This document shows, one piece after another, positions 9,006-17,321 of a stretch of 64,000 nucleotides of DNA (positions within the stretch are counted from its first letter, which is position 1; each line of letters opens with the position of its first letter). Source of the stretch: Halomonas sp. SSL-5. Its GTDB lineage: Bacteria; Pseudomonadota; Gammaproteobacteria; Pseudomonadales; Halomonadaceae. Under the pieces are notes generated by a model. That model was not told the origin of the DNA, ran no database searches, and saw only the letters and a program-made list of their open reading frames with translations. The DNA lies in assembly GCF_030708455.1 (NCBI RefSeq), contig NZ_JAUYWF010000001.1, forward strand, positions 310,001-374,000, in the 5' to 3' direction. A program made the position numbers and the translations under genes.

Positions 9006-9875
9006 ATGTCCTACTTCACCATTGCCGGGGTGCAGATGCATGCTCTCCACCACGGCGACAATACCGAGGCCATGCGTCACCGGATCGACGTGCTGATGAG
9101 CCGTTTTCCCCAGGTGCAGATGGTCCTGTTCAGCGAGCTGATGCCCATGGGGGCCTCGCCGCACCACGCCCAGCCGATGCCCAGCCACGCCGAGCAACTG
9201 TTCTGCCAGATCGCCGAGCAGCACCGTATCTGGCTGATCCCGGGCTCGATGTTCGAGCAGACCGACGATGGCATCTTCAATACCCTGTCGGTGATCAATC
9301 CCCACGGCCAGGTGGTGGCCCGCTACCGCAAGATGTTCCCCTTCCGGCCCTACGAGGCGGGGGTGGAGAGCGGCAGCGAGTTTGTAGTCTTCGACGTGCC
9401 CAATGTGGCGCGCTTCGGGGTCTCGATCTGCTACGACATGTGGTTCCCCGAGACCACCCGTACCCTGGCCGCCATGGGCGCCGAGGTCATCCTGCATCCG
9501 ACCATGACCGACACCATCGACCGCGATATCGAGCTCTCCATCGCGCGCACCAATGCCGCGGTCAACCAGTGCTACTTCTTCGATATCAACGGCGCCGGCG
9601 CCATCGGCAACGGCCGCTCCATCGTGGTGGGCCCCTCCGGCGACGTGATCCACCAGGCCGGCACCGGCGAGGAGGTCATGCCCATCGAGGTCGACCTCAA
9701 CCGCGTGCGGCGCGAGCGCGAGACCGGCCTGCGCGGGCTGGGTCAACCGCTCAAGAGTTTCCGCGACCGCGCCGTCGACTTCTCGCTCTATCGCAGCGAG
9801 ACCCGCTCGTCGCCCTTCCTCGATACCCTCGGCCCGCTACAGAAGCCCCAGCGCGCTAATATCGAGGAGTACTGA
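9006..9875 (+). CDS. Carbon-nitrogen hydrolase (nitrilase superfamily amidase)
   Basis: A 289-residue cytosolic amidase. The Glu-Lys-Cys triad is visible as Glu44 (LFSELMPMG), Lys109 (RYRKMFPFRPYE) and Cys142 (GVSICYDMWFPE). A further conserved Glu lies in WFPETTRTLAAMGAEVILHP. Length fits N-carbamoyl-amino-acid or aliphatic amidases. The true substrate is unknown. It lies between doeX and doeC with an ATP-grasp ligase, a C45-type hydrolase and a PLP decarboxylase, suggesting it acts on an amide made or used by those enzymes. Its ATG follows GAGAGACGACG. The preceding 175 bases include a small TGGGC/GCCCA hairpin but no clear terminator. Confidence 0.8.
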   Translation: MSYFTIAGVQMHALHHGDNTEAMRHRIDVLMSRFPQVQMVLFSELMPMGASPHHAQPMPSHAEQLFCQIAEQHRIWLIPGSMFEQTDDGIFNTLSVINPHGQVVARYRKMFPFRPYEAGVESGSEFVVFDVPNVARFGVSICYDMWFPETTRTLAAMGAEVILHPTMTDTIDRDIELSIARTNAAVNQCYFFDINGAGAIGNGRSIVVGPSGDVIHQAGTGEEVMPIEVDLNRVRRERETGLRGLGQPLKSFRDRAVDFSLYRSETRSSPFLDTLGPLQKPQRANIEEY

Positions 9876-10036
9876 TCACCGATCATGCCCACCCGGAGGG
9901 CCATGCCATGCTGGAGTCCCTGAAGCGCACCCTGTGTCGGCTGCTCGGCCGCGGGGACTCCGTTTCCCGACACGCGTCTCGGCCCGCCGCGGGAGCGGCC
10001 GGTACCCCCTCATCCGATACCGTTGGAGCGACCACA

Positions 10037-11509
10037 ATGAACAAGATCACCAGCATCGCCGACGTCCGCCGCCACTTCCTCAACAACAAGGAGCCGATCT
10101 ACTTCATCTCGGCCACCAACTTCAATCTGCTCGGCATCGGCGACTGGGTGGGCAACTTCCGGCATATCAACTATATCGACTGCTTCGAGGGCCAGCAGCG
10201 CAACGTCTTCGTGCCCAGGGAGAAGTTTCCCCGGGACTTCGAGAGCATCGAGGACATCAACAATTACCTCCTCGAGCACAAGGAGGTGATCGACTTCATC
10301 CAGTCCCGGGCGGATGGTGAGAACGCCGGCGTGGCCGCCTTCCTGATGTTCGACGAGCACACCGAGGAGGTCTGCCAGCAGCTCGGGCTGCGCGTCGCCT
10401 TCCCGCCGGCGGCGCTGCGTCAACGCATGGACAACAAGATCGAGACGGTGCGCATCGGCAACAAGGCCGGGGTGCCCAGCGTGCCCAACGTGCTGGCCCG
10501 GGTCGGCAGCTATCAGGAACTCTGCGAGGTGAGCAAGGACCTGGGCAATGACCTGGTGGTGCAGACCGCCTTCGGCGACTCCGGCCACACCACCTTCTTC
10601 ATCGCCGGCGAAGACGACTACTACAAGCACGCCGAGGAGATCGAGGCCGAGTCCGAGGTCAAGATCATGAAGCGGATCAACTGCCGCGGCTCGGCCATCG
10701 AGGCCTGCGCCACCCGCTGCGGTACCGTGGTGGGGCCGCTGATGACCGAGCTCGTCGGCTTCAAGACGCTGACGCCCTACAAGGGCGGCTGGTGCGGCAA
10801 CGAGATGTTCGCCGGCGCCTTCACCCAGGAGATCCGCGACAAGGCCCGGGAGTATACCTTCAAGTTCGGCGAGGCGCTGCGCGAGGAGGGCTACCGTGGC
10901 TACTTCGAGCTCGACTTCCTGATCGACATGGACAACGGCGAGGTCTATCTGGGCGAGCTCAATCCGCGGGTCACCGGGGCCAGTTCGCTGACCAACGTGG
11001 CCGCCTTCGCCCACTCCGATATCCCGCTGTTCCTGTTCCACCTGCTGGAGTTCTCGGATGTCGACTTCGACCTCGATATCAATGACATCAACGAGCGCTG
11101 GGCCCACCCGGAGAGCGTCGACAGCTGGAGCCAGCTGGTGATCAAGCATACCGACGAGAGCGTCGACCTGCTCACCGCCGCGCCGCGCACCGGGGTGTGG
11201 AAGATGGGGGCGGACGGCAGCATCGCCTATGACCACTACAGCTACCACCCCCACGCCGCCGAGAGTGAACAGGAGGGCTTCTTCCTGCGCATCAGCGGCG
11301 CCGGCGACTTCCGCTACGAGGGGGCGGACCTCGGCATCCTGATCACCCGCGGGCGACTGATGGACGACGATTTTCAGCTCAATGAGCGGGCGAAGGCCTG
11401 GATCGACGGCATCCGCGGTCAGTATGCCGGCCAGTCGCTGCAGGACCCGGTGGTGGAGCAGGTCGCCGTCAGCCACGCCGTGGGCGGCGGTAACTTCAAG
11501 ATCCTGTGA
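10037..11509 (+). CDS. ATP-grasp ligase (biotin-carboxylase-like), unknown substrate
   Basis: A 490-residue ATP-grasp enzyme. After an N-terminal domain (IYFISATNFNLLGIGDWVG) come the ATP-grasp features: a conserved Lys and Gly loop near VVQTAFGDSGHTTFFI, then YFELDFLIDMDNGEVYLGELNPRV with the metal-binding Glu/Asn pair. Such enzymes join a carboxylate to an amine or similar nucleophile. The C-terminal 150 residues have no motif I recognise. Two starts are possible: ATG 10037 (GGAG 11 bases upstream) or ATG 9908, which has a better GGAGG but adds 43 low-complexity residues. The next gene overlaps its stop (GTGA), so the two are coupled. Confidence 0.75.
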   Translation: MNKITSIADVRRHFLNNKEPIYFISATNFNLLGIGDWVGNFRHINYIDCFEGQQRNVFVPREKFPRDFESIEDINNYLLEHKEVIDFIQSRADGENAGVAAFLMFDEHTEEVCQQLGLRVAFPPAALRQRMDNKIETVRIGNKAGVPSVPNVLARVGSYQELCEVSKDLGNDLVVQTAFGDSGHTTFFIAGEDDYYKHAEEIEAESEVKIMKRINCRGSAIEACATRCGTVVGPLMTELVGFKTLTPYKGGWCGNEMFAGAFTQEIRDKAREYTFKFGEALREEGYRGYFELDFLIDMDNGEVYLGELNPRVTGASSLTNVAAFAHSDIPLFLFHLLEFSDVDFDLDINDINERWAHPESVDSWSQLVIKHTDESVDLLTAAPRTGVWKMGADGSIAYDHYSYHPHAAESEQEGFFLRISGAGDFRYEGADLGILITRGRLMDDDFQLNERAKAWIDGIRGQYAGQSLQDPVVEQVAVSHAVGGGNFKIL

Positions 11510-12525
11510 GCATGCCCGATGCGATGGATGACAAGACGCTGCGCTTTCGCAGCCTGATCGAGCTCGCGCCGGGGCCCAAGTGGCGCTCGTTGTTCGACAC
11601 CCACTGGCACGCCTACGAGGCGTGGTACCTGGCCGAAGGCGAACGCGAGCGGCCGGGTTACCTGGCCTGCCTGAATGCCCTGCGCCGGCACATGCCCGAG
11701 CTGCTGCCGACCTATCAGGCGCTGTGCTCGCTGGCCGGCGGGGGCGACCTGGCGTCACGCTTCCTCAGCCTCTACCAGCCGCCGCCCTATATCACCGGTT
11801 GCTCCCAGGCGGTGCTGGCGCGTCCCGGCGCCACCCTGCTGGCGCGCAACTACGACTATCCGCCGGAGCTGTGCGAGGGCACCATCCTCTACACGCACTG
11901 GAACGAGCGCCGGGTGATCGCCATGAGCGACTGCCTGTGGGGGGTGCTCGATGGCATGAACGACCGCGGGCTCGCCGTGTCGCTGGCCTTCGGTGGGCGC
12001 AAGGCGGTGGGCGACGGCTTCGGTGCGCCGATCATCCTGCGCTACATCCTCGAGTTCTGCGACACGGTGCCCGAGGCCGCCGAGGTGCTGGCACGGGTGC
12101 CCACCCATATGGCCTACAACATCACCGTGGCCGATGCCGCGGGGCGCTACGTCACGGCGATGATCGCCCCGGACCGGCGTGCCAGCATCCGCCGGGTGCC
12201 GGTGGCCACCAACCATCAGAAGAGGATCGAGTGGTATGCACACGCGCTGGCCTCGGAGACCCTGATCCGCGAGCGTCAGCTCTCCATCCTGGTGGACGAC
12301 GAGGCCACCGACGAGGCGCGACTGGAGGCGGCCTTCAAGGCGCCGCCGCTGTTTCGCCACGACTATCGGCGCGGCCTGGGCACCGTCTATACCGCCTTCT
12401 ACCGTCCCGCCGAGGGGCGCGTGCGCTTCCATTGGCCGGGCCTCGACCTGGACCTCGGCTTCGACCACTTCCCCGAGGAGTGGGTCACCGTGCGCTACGG
12501 CGCACGCGAGCGGTTCGGCGTCTGA
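11506..12525 (+). CDS. C45-type acyltransferase/amidohydrolase (Ntn hydrolase family)
   Basis: A 339-residue protein resembling acyl-CoA:6-aminopenicillanate acyltransferase and linear-amide C-N hydrolases. The candidate nucleophile is Cys99 in PPPYITGCSQAVL; in this family the chain is cut before the Cys to free its amino group. Further family features are LLARNYDYPPEL (Asn-Tyr-Asp), GMNDRGLAVSL and VPVATNHQK. No signal peptide is seen, so it acts in the cytosol. The likely start is GTG 11506, overlapping the previous stop; ATG 11512 is the alternative. The paired ATP-grasp ligase suggests one enzyme forms and the other cuts or transfers an amide. Substrate unknown. Confidence 0.72.
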   Translation: MSMPDAMDDKTLRFRSLIELAPGPKWRSLFDTHWHAYEAWYLAEGERERPGYLACLNALRRHMPELLPTYQALCSLAGGGDLASRFLSLYQPPPYITGCSQAVLARPGATLLARNYDYPPELCEGTILYTHWNERRVIAMSDCLWGVLDGMNDRGLAVSLAFGGRKAVGDGFGAPIILRYILEFCDTVPEAAEVLARVPTHMAYNITVADAAGRYVTAMIAPDRRASIRRVPVATNHQKRIEWYAHALASETLIRERQLSILVDDEATDEARLEAAFKAPPLFRHDYRRGLGTVYTAFYRPAEGRVRFHWPGLDLDLGFDHFPEEWVTVRYGARERFGV

Positions 12526-12583
12526 CGGCGGGCAACAGAATCAACGACACAGATAAATACAATCACCATGTAAGGGTATTGCC

Positions 12584-15370
12584 ATGCAAGAGACGAGTCC
12601 TACCGAGACGCCCTACACCGCACTGGGGTTCTATCACAAGATCTCTCAGTTGCGTGCCGATACCTGGAACGCCCTCAAGCGCGACCTCGGACAGCTGGTG
12701 CGGCAGGAGGCGGCCAGCCCCCGGGCGCGCACCCTGGTCAAGGCAGTCGACGTCAAGCTGACTCGGCTGGAGATCATCGAGGACTACCATGCGTTTCCCT
12801 CCAAGGAGGACTTCCGGCATCTCTGGTCGCTGTTCGATCGCGAGGAGTACTCGCTGCTGGAGAAGGTGGTCAAGCGTCTGGTGCGGGCGCTGATCAGCGA
12901 GTCCTATCGCCGGCGCCAGGTCGACCTCAGCGAGACCGATGGTGACGCCGAGGACCTCGAGACCCTGGATGCCCTGGCCCAGCTTCGACGCGGCCACCCG
13001 GCCTCGAACAGCTCGGCCCAGCCCTACTTCGAACTGCTGATCGTCGACAACCTCTCGGCCCAGGAGGAGGAGGTGGTGCGGGAGGCCTTCCACAACATGC
13101 GCCGCCCGGAGGACCGTTTCGTCTACGACGTGGTCACGGTGAGGAGCTTCGAGGATGCCTTGATCGCGGTGCTGGTCAATCCCAATATCCAGGCCTGCCT
13201 GATCCGCTACGAGTTCCCCTACAAGTCGAAGTACAACCTCAGCGCCCTGCGCAACTACCTGGAGGGGCTCTCCGAGCAGGAGCTGGAGAGCCAGTCCGAG
13301 GCAGAGCGCAGCATCCTGCTGAGCAGCATGATCCACGAGCTGCGCCCCGAGATCGACCAGTTCCTGGTGACCAGCGGCGACGTGGAGGCCACGGCGAGCC
13401 GCGACATCCGTCACTTCAATCGCATCTTCTACCGCGAGACGGACTACATCGAACAGCACCACACCATCCTGCGTGCCATCGACAACCGCTACCGCACGCC
13501 CTTCTTCGATGCCCTGCGCGAGTACAGCAAGAAGCCCACCGGGGTCTTCCACGCCATGCCCATCTCCCGGGGCAAGTCGATCACCCGCTCCCACTGGGCC
13601 GGGCAGATGATCGACTTCTACGGCATCAACATCTTCCTCGCTGAGACCTCGGCCACCTCCGGCGGGCTGGACTCCCTGCTGCAGCCCTACGGGCCGATCA
13701 AGAAGGCCCAGGAGTACGCCGCCCGGGCCTTCGGTGCCCGGCAGAGCTTCTTCGTTACCAATGGAACCTCCACCGCCAACAAGATCGTGGTGCAGGCGTT
13801 GGTCAAGCCCCGCGACATCGTGTTGATCGACCGCGACTGCCACAAGTCGCACCACTACGGCATGGTGCTGGCCGGCGCCCACGTCAGCTACCTGGACTCC
13901 TACCCGCTCGACGACTACTCCATGTACGGCGCGGTGCCGCTCAAGGAGATCAAGAAGACACTGCTCGGCTACAAGCGCTCGGGCCAGCTCGACAAGGTCA
14001 AGATGCTGCTGCTGACCAACTGCACCTTCGACGGCGTGGTCTACAACGTGCGTCGGGTGATGGAGGAGTGCCTGGCGATCAAGCCCGACCTGGTGTTCCT
14101 GTGGGACGAGGCGTGGTTCGCCTTCGCCGGCTTCAACCCGACCTATCGGCCGCGCACCGCCATGCACGCCGCGCGCACCCTGCGCGATCGTTACCGCAGC
14201 GAGGCCTATCGCGAGGAGTACGCCGCCTGGAAGGCGGAGTTCGACGCCCTCGACCCCGACGACGATGCCACCTGGCTCGACCGGCGCCTGCTGCCCGCCC
14301 CCGACGCCGTGCGCATCCGCGCCTATGCCACCCACTCCACCCACAAGACCCTGACCTCGCTGCGCCAGGGCTCGATGATCCACGTCTGGGATCAGGACTA
14401 TCGCCAGAAGGTCGAGGCGCCGTTCCACGAGGCCTACATGACCCATACCTCGACCTCGCCCAACTACCAGATCATCGCCTCGCTGGACGTGGGCCGCATG
14501 CAGGCGGAGATGGAGGGCTTCGAGCTGGTGCACGCCCAGGTCGAGGCGGCGCTGTCGCTGCGCGAGCAGCTCTACACCCACCCGCTGCTGCAGAAGTACT
14601 TCCGAGTCCTGATCAACAAGGACATGGTGCCGCTGGAGTACCGCCAGTCGGGCGTCGATACCTTCTATGACCCGGTTACCGGCTGGAACAAGATGGAGGA
14701 GGCCTGGGCCAACGACGAGTTCGTGGTCGATCCCAGCCGCATCACCATCGCCATCGGCGCCACCGGCATCGATGGGGATACCTTCAAGAACGAATACCTG
14801 ATGAACAAGTACGGCATCCAGATCAACAAGACCTCGCGTAACACCGTCCTGTTCATGACCAACATCGGCACCACCCGGGGCTCCATCGCCTACCTGCTCG
14901 ACGTGCTGATCAAGCTGGCCAAGGAGTTCGAGTATCGCTGGGAGGAGAGCAGTCGGCCGGAGCGCAAGATCATCGAGAACCGGGTCCACTCGCTGACCCA
15001 GGAGCTGCCGCCGCTGCCGGACTTCAGCCGCTTCCACGATGCCTTCCGTCCGCACCCCGGCGGCAACACGCCGGAGGGGGACATCCGACGGGCCTACTTC
15101 CTCAGCTATGACGACGAGAACACCGAGTACCTGCGCTTCGACAACGGTGAGCTCCAGGGCCAGATGCGCCAGGGCCGCGACGCGGTCTCGGCGAGCTTCG
15201 TGATCCCCTATCCGCCGGGCTTCCCGGTGCTGGTGCCGGGGCAGGTGGTCAGCGAGGAGATCCTCCACTTCCTGCAGGCCCTGGACGTCACCGAGATTCA
15301 CGGCTACCGCCCGGAGCTCGGGCTGCTGGTGTTCACCGAGGCCGCGCTGGTCGACCCGGAGGCGGGCTGA
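12584..15370 (+). CDS. Orn/Lys/Arg-family PLP decarboxylase, long form
   Basis: A 928-residue fold-type I decarboxylase. The catalytic core is clear: SATSGGLDSLLQPYGPIKKAQ, FVTNGTSTANKI, DRDCHKSHHYG, the PLP Asp in FLWDEAWFAFA and Lys588 in ATHSTHKTLTS. The C-terminal Orn/Lys/Arg domain ends TEIHGYRPELGLLVF. It is about 170 residues longer than typical biodegradative arginine or lysine decarboxylases. The extra N-terminus has no motif I know, although residues about 145-230 resemble the response-regulator-like wing domain. Candidate substrates are arginine, ornithine or 2,4-diaminobutyrate; the sequence alone does not decide. TAAGGG seven bases upstream acts as the ribosome site. A strong terminator follows at 15520. 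Confidence 0.83.
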   Translation: MQETSPTETPYTALGFYHKISQLRADTWNALKRDLGQLVRQEAASPRARTLVKAVDVKLTRLEIIEDYHAFPSKEDFRHLWSLFDREEYSLLEKVVKRLVRALISESYRRRQVDLSETDGDAEDLETLDALAQLRRGHPASNSSAQPYFELLIVDNLSAQEEEVVREAFHNMRRPEDRFVYDVVTVRSFEDALIAVLVNPNIQACLIRYEFPYKSKYNLSALRNYLEGLSEQELESQSEAERSILLSSMIHELRPEIDQFLVTSGDVEATASRDIRHFNRIFYRETDYIEQHHTILRAIDNRYRTPFFDALREYSKKPTGVFHAMPISRGKSITRSHWAGQMIDFYGINIFLAETSATSGGLDSLLQPYGPIKKAQEYAARAFGARQSFFVTNGTSTANKIVVQALVKPRDIVLIDRDCHKSHHYGMVLAGAHVSYLDSYPLDDYSMYGAVPLKEIKKTLLGYKRSGQLDKVKMLLLTNCTFDGVVYNVRRVMEECLAIKPDLVFLWDEAWFAFAGFNPTYRPRTAMHAARTLRDRYRSEAYREEYAAWKAEFDALDPDDDATWLDRRLLPAPDAVRIRAYATHSTHKTLTSLRQGSMIHVWDQDYRQKVEAPFHEAYMTHTSTSPNYQIIASLDVGRMQAEMEGFELVHAQVEAALSLREQLYTHPLLQKYFRVLINKDMVPLEYRQSGVDTFYDPVTGWNKMEEAWANDEFVVDPSRITIAIGATGIDGDTFKNEYLMNKYGIQINKTSRNTVLFMTNIGTTRGSIAYLLDVLIKLAKEFEYRWEESSRPERKIIENRVHSLTQELPPLPDFSRFHDAFRPHPGGNTPEGDIRRAYFLSYDDENTEYLRFDNGELQGQMRQGRDAVSASFVIPYPPGFPVLVPGQVVSEEILHFLQALDVTEIHGYRPELGLLVFTEAALVDPEAG

Positions 15371-15435
15371 GCCCCCATGACGAGTTGAGCATCACGCACG
15401 CAACGGATGACCGCCACAGAAAAACTTCGTGTCAC

Positions 15436-15474
15436 GCCGGCGAGGACGAAAAAAAGCGCATGGGTCTCGCCGGC
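15436..15474. promoter_or_regulatory. Inverted repeat upstream of doeC, possible operator
   Basis: Nine-base perfect arms GCCGGCGAG (15436-15444) and CTCGCCGGC (15466-15474) flank a 21-base A-rich spacer. They lie between the decarboxylase stop and its terminator, about 140 bases before doeC. It could be a regulator site or an RNA hairpin; no function is established. Confidence 0.3.
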
Positions 15475-15519
15475 TAACCAAAACTCCCGCCGCACCTTCT
15501 CCCCTATCATGACCCCATC

Positions 15520-15563
15520 GAGCCGCCCCGGACGTGACCGGGCGGCTCGCCCGTTTTTTTTTT
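15520..15563 (+). terminator. Strong intrinsic terminator after the PLP decarboxylase
   Basis: A nine-base-pair stem (GAGCCGCCC pairing with GGGCGGCTC) is followed by a GCCCG and ten T residues (15554-15563). This separates the nitrilase-to-decarboxylase block from doeC, so doeC must have its own promoter in the 50 bases that follow or depend on read-through. Confidence 0.9.
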
Positions 15564-15613
15564 CGTACTGGCCCACAACGTCAATCCGGCCAGTGCGCAA
15601 GGGGAGGTGCCGC

Positions 15614-17113
15614 ATGAACATGAAGCTGTCCAGGACGCTGTCCACCCTGCTCGACGACCCGCGTCTGTTCCGTCAGTACGCCTATGTCGACGGCAAGTGG
15701 ACCCACGGCGACGGCGGCCGCGAGGAGGCCGTGATCGATCCCGCCACCGGCGAGGTGATCGGTCATATCCCGTGGCTCGAGGCCGACCAGATCCGTGGTG
15801 CCGTGGACGCCGCCGAGGCCGCCTTCGTGCACTGGCGTGCGCTGCGCGCCGACGAGCGCTGCGAGCGCCTGCTGGCCTGGTACGACCTGCTGCAGGCCAA
15901 CCGCGAGGACCTGGCCACCCTCATGACCCTGGAGCAGGGCAAGCCGCTGCCCGATGCCCGCGGCGAGGTGGAGTATGGCGCCAGCTTCGTGCGCTGGTTC
16001 GCCGAGGAGGGTAAGCGTACCTTCGGCGAGACCATCCCCAGCCATATTCCCAATGCCGCCCTGGGCACCATCAAGGAGCCGGTGGGCATCGCCGCGCTGA
16101 TCACGCCGTGGAACTTCCCGCTGGCGATGATCACCCGCAAGGCCGCCGCCGCCATGGCCGCCGGCTGTCCGGTGATCGTCAAGCCGGCCGGCGAGACCCC
16201 GTTCTCGGCGCTGGCCCTGGCCGAGCTCGCCGAGCGTGCCGGGATCCCCGCCGGGGTCTTCAACGTGGTGCTGGGCGAGCCCGCCGAGGTGTCGAAGATC
16301 CTGTGCTTTGATGACCGCGTCAAGGCGCTCTCCTTCACCGGCTCCACCCGGGTCGGTCGCCTGCTGCTGGAGCAGAGCGCCAACACCGTGAAGCGGGTGT
16401 CGCTGGAACTGGGCGGCAACGCGCCCTTTATCGTCGGCCCGGACATGGACCCCAAGGAGGCGGCCTTCGCCGCGGTATCGGCCAAGTTCCAGACCGCCGG
16501 CCAGGACTGCCTCGCCGCGGACCGCATCCTGGTCCACGAGTCGATCCACGACGAGTTCGTCGCGCACTTCGCCGAGCGCATGGCGGCGCTGACCGTGGGC
16601 AACGGTCTTGAGAGCGAGATCGACCTGGGCCCGCTGATCCACGCCCAGGCGGTGGAGAAGGCCGCGGCCATCGTCGACGACGCCCTGGCCAAGGGCGCCA
16701 CCCTGGTGGCCGGCGACCAGCGCCAGGCGCCGGGCCCCAATTTCTTCATGCCCACCCTGCTCACCGGGGTGACCCATGACATGAAGATCTGGCACGAGGA
16801 GAGCTTTGCGCCGGTGGCCGGGATCACCGCCTACGCCGACGACGATCAGGTCATCGAGATGGCCAACGACACCGAGTATGGCCTGGCGGCCTATATCTAC
16901 ACCCACGATATCCGCCGCATCTGGAAGATCATGCGGGCACTCGAGTTCGGCATGGTCTCGGTGAACTCGGTGAAGATGACCGGCCCCCCGGTGCCCTTCG
17001 GCGGCGTCAAGCACTCCGGCCTGGGTCGCGAGGGCGGCATCACCGGCATCGACGAGTATCTGGAGACCAAGTACTACTGCCTCGGTGCCCTGGGCTCGGT
17101 TTCCGGGAGCTGA
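15614..17113 (+). CDS. doeC: Aspartate-semialdehyde dehydrogenase DoeC (succinate-semialdehyde dehydrogenase family)
   Basis: A 499-residue NAD(P)-dependent aldehyde dehydrogenase. In ectoine catabolism DoeC oxidises aspartate semialdehyde, made by DoeD, to aspartate. Family motifs are ITPWNFPLAMITRK, FTGSTRVGR, the general-base Glu in VSLELGGNAPFIV and the nucleophile Cys in FQTAGQDCLAADR. It closely resembles GabD; the assignment as DoeC rests on the doe context. The ATG at 15614 has GGGGAGGTG upstream. The open frame extends to 15407, but that part covers the terminator and is not protein. A REP-like element separates it from doeD. Confidence 0.87.
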   Translation: MNMKLSRTLSTLLDDPRLFRQYAYVDGKWTHGDGGREEAVIDPATGEVIGHIPWLEADQIRGAVDAAEAAFVHWRALRADERCERLLAWYDLLQANREDLATLMTLEQGKPLPDARGEVEYGASFVRWFAEEGKRTFGETIPSHIPNAALGTIKEPVGIAALITPWNFPLAMITRKAAAAMAAGCPVIVKPAGETPFSALALAELAERAGIPAGVFNVVLGEPAEVSKILCFDDRVKALSFTGSTRVGRLLLEQSANTVKRVSLELGGNAPFIVGPDMDPKEAAFAAVSAKFQTAGQDCLAADRILVHESIHDEFVAHFAERMAALTVGNGLESEIDLGPLIHAQAVEKAAAIVDDALAKGATLVAGDQRQAPGPNFFMPTLLTGVTHDMKIWHEESFAPVAGITAYADDDQVIEMANDTEYGLAAYIYTHDIRRIWKIMRALEFGMVSVNSVKMTGPPVPFGGVKHSGLGREGGITGIDEYLETKYYCLGALGSVSGS

Positions 17114-17120
17114 GAGAGTA

Positions 17121-17238
17121 ACACTGTGGGAGGCCGGCTCTGCCGGGCGAAGGCGCCGATAGGCGCCCGGCAGTGCCACCAGCGCTGGAGGAGGCGCCTG
17201 CGGCGCCAGTCGCGAGGCGGAGCCTCCCTCCTACAGCG
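17121..17238. repeat. REPIN-like pair of REP hairpins between doeC and doeD
   Basis: The 208-base gap between doeC and doeD holds two imperfect hairpins in opposite orientation. The left one begins GTGGGAGG and has a perfect ten-base stem (CTGCCGGGCG with CGCCCGGCAG). The right one reads, on the minus strand, CTGTAGGAGGGAGGCTCC with GAGGC-GGA-GCCTC and GGCGCC-TGC-GGCGCC stems. The GTAGGAG-type ends and the two-hairpin layout match the REP doublets of Pseudomonas and related genomes. A single related hairpin lies at 47545. Confidence 0.7.
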
Positions 17239-17321
17239 ATGGTCACCGTTGTTTGTAACCGATTCGTTGTACCTTCTCCCCGGCGGGATGCCGGGGAGCC
17301 CTTGAAAACAGAGAGAACGAG

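Noticed and set aside
12570..12594. GTAAGG-N16-GAC match at the start of the PLP decarboxylase gene
   Set aside because: The ATG at 12584 lies inside the spacer and TAAGGG serves as its ribosome site, so a promoter here would start transcription past the start codon. Treated as coincidence.
15407..15613. N-terminal extension of doeC
   Set aside because: It covers the terminator and its T-run and has no coding character.
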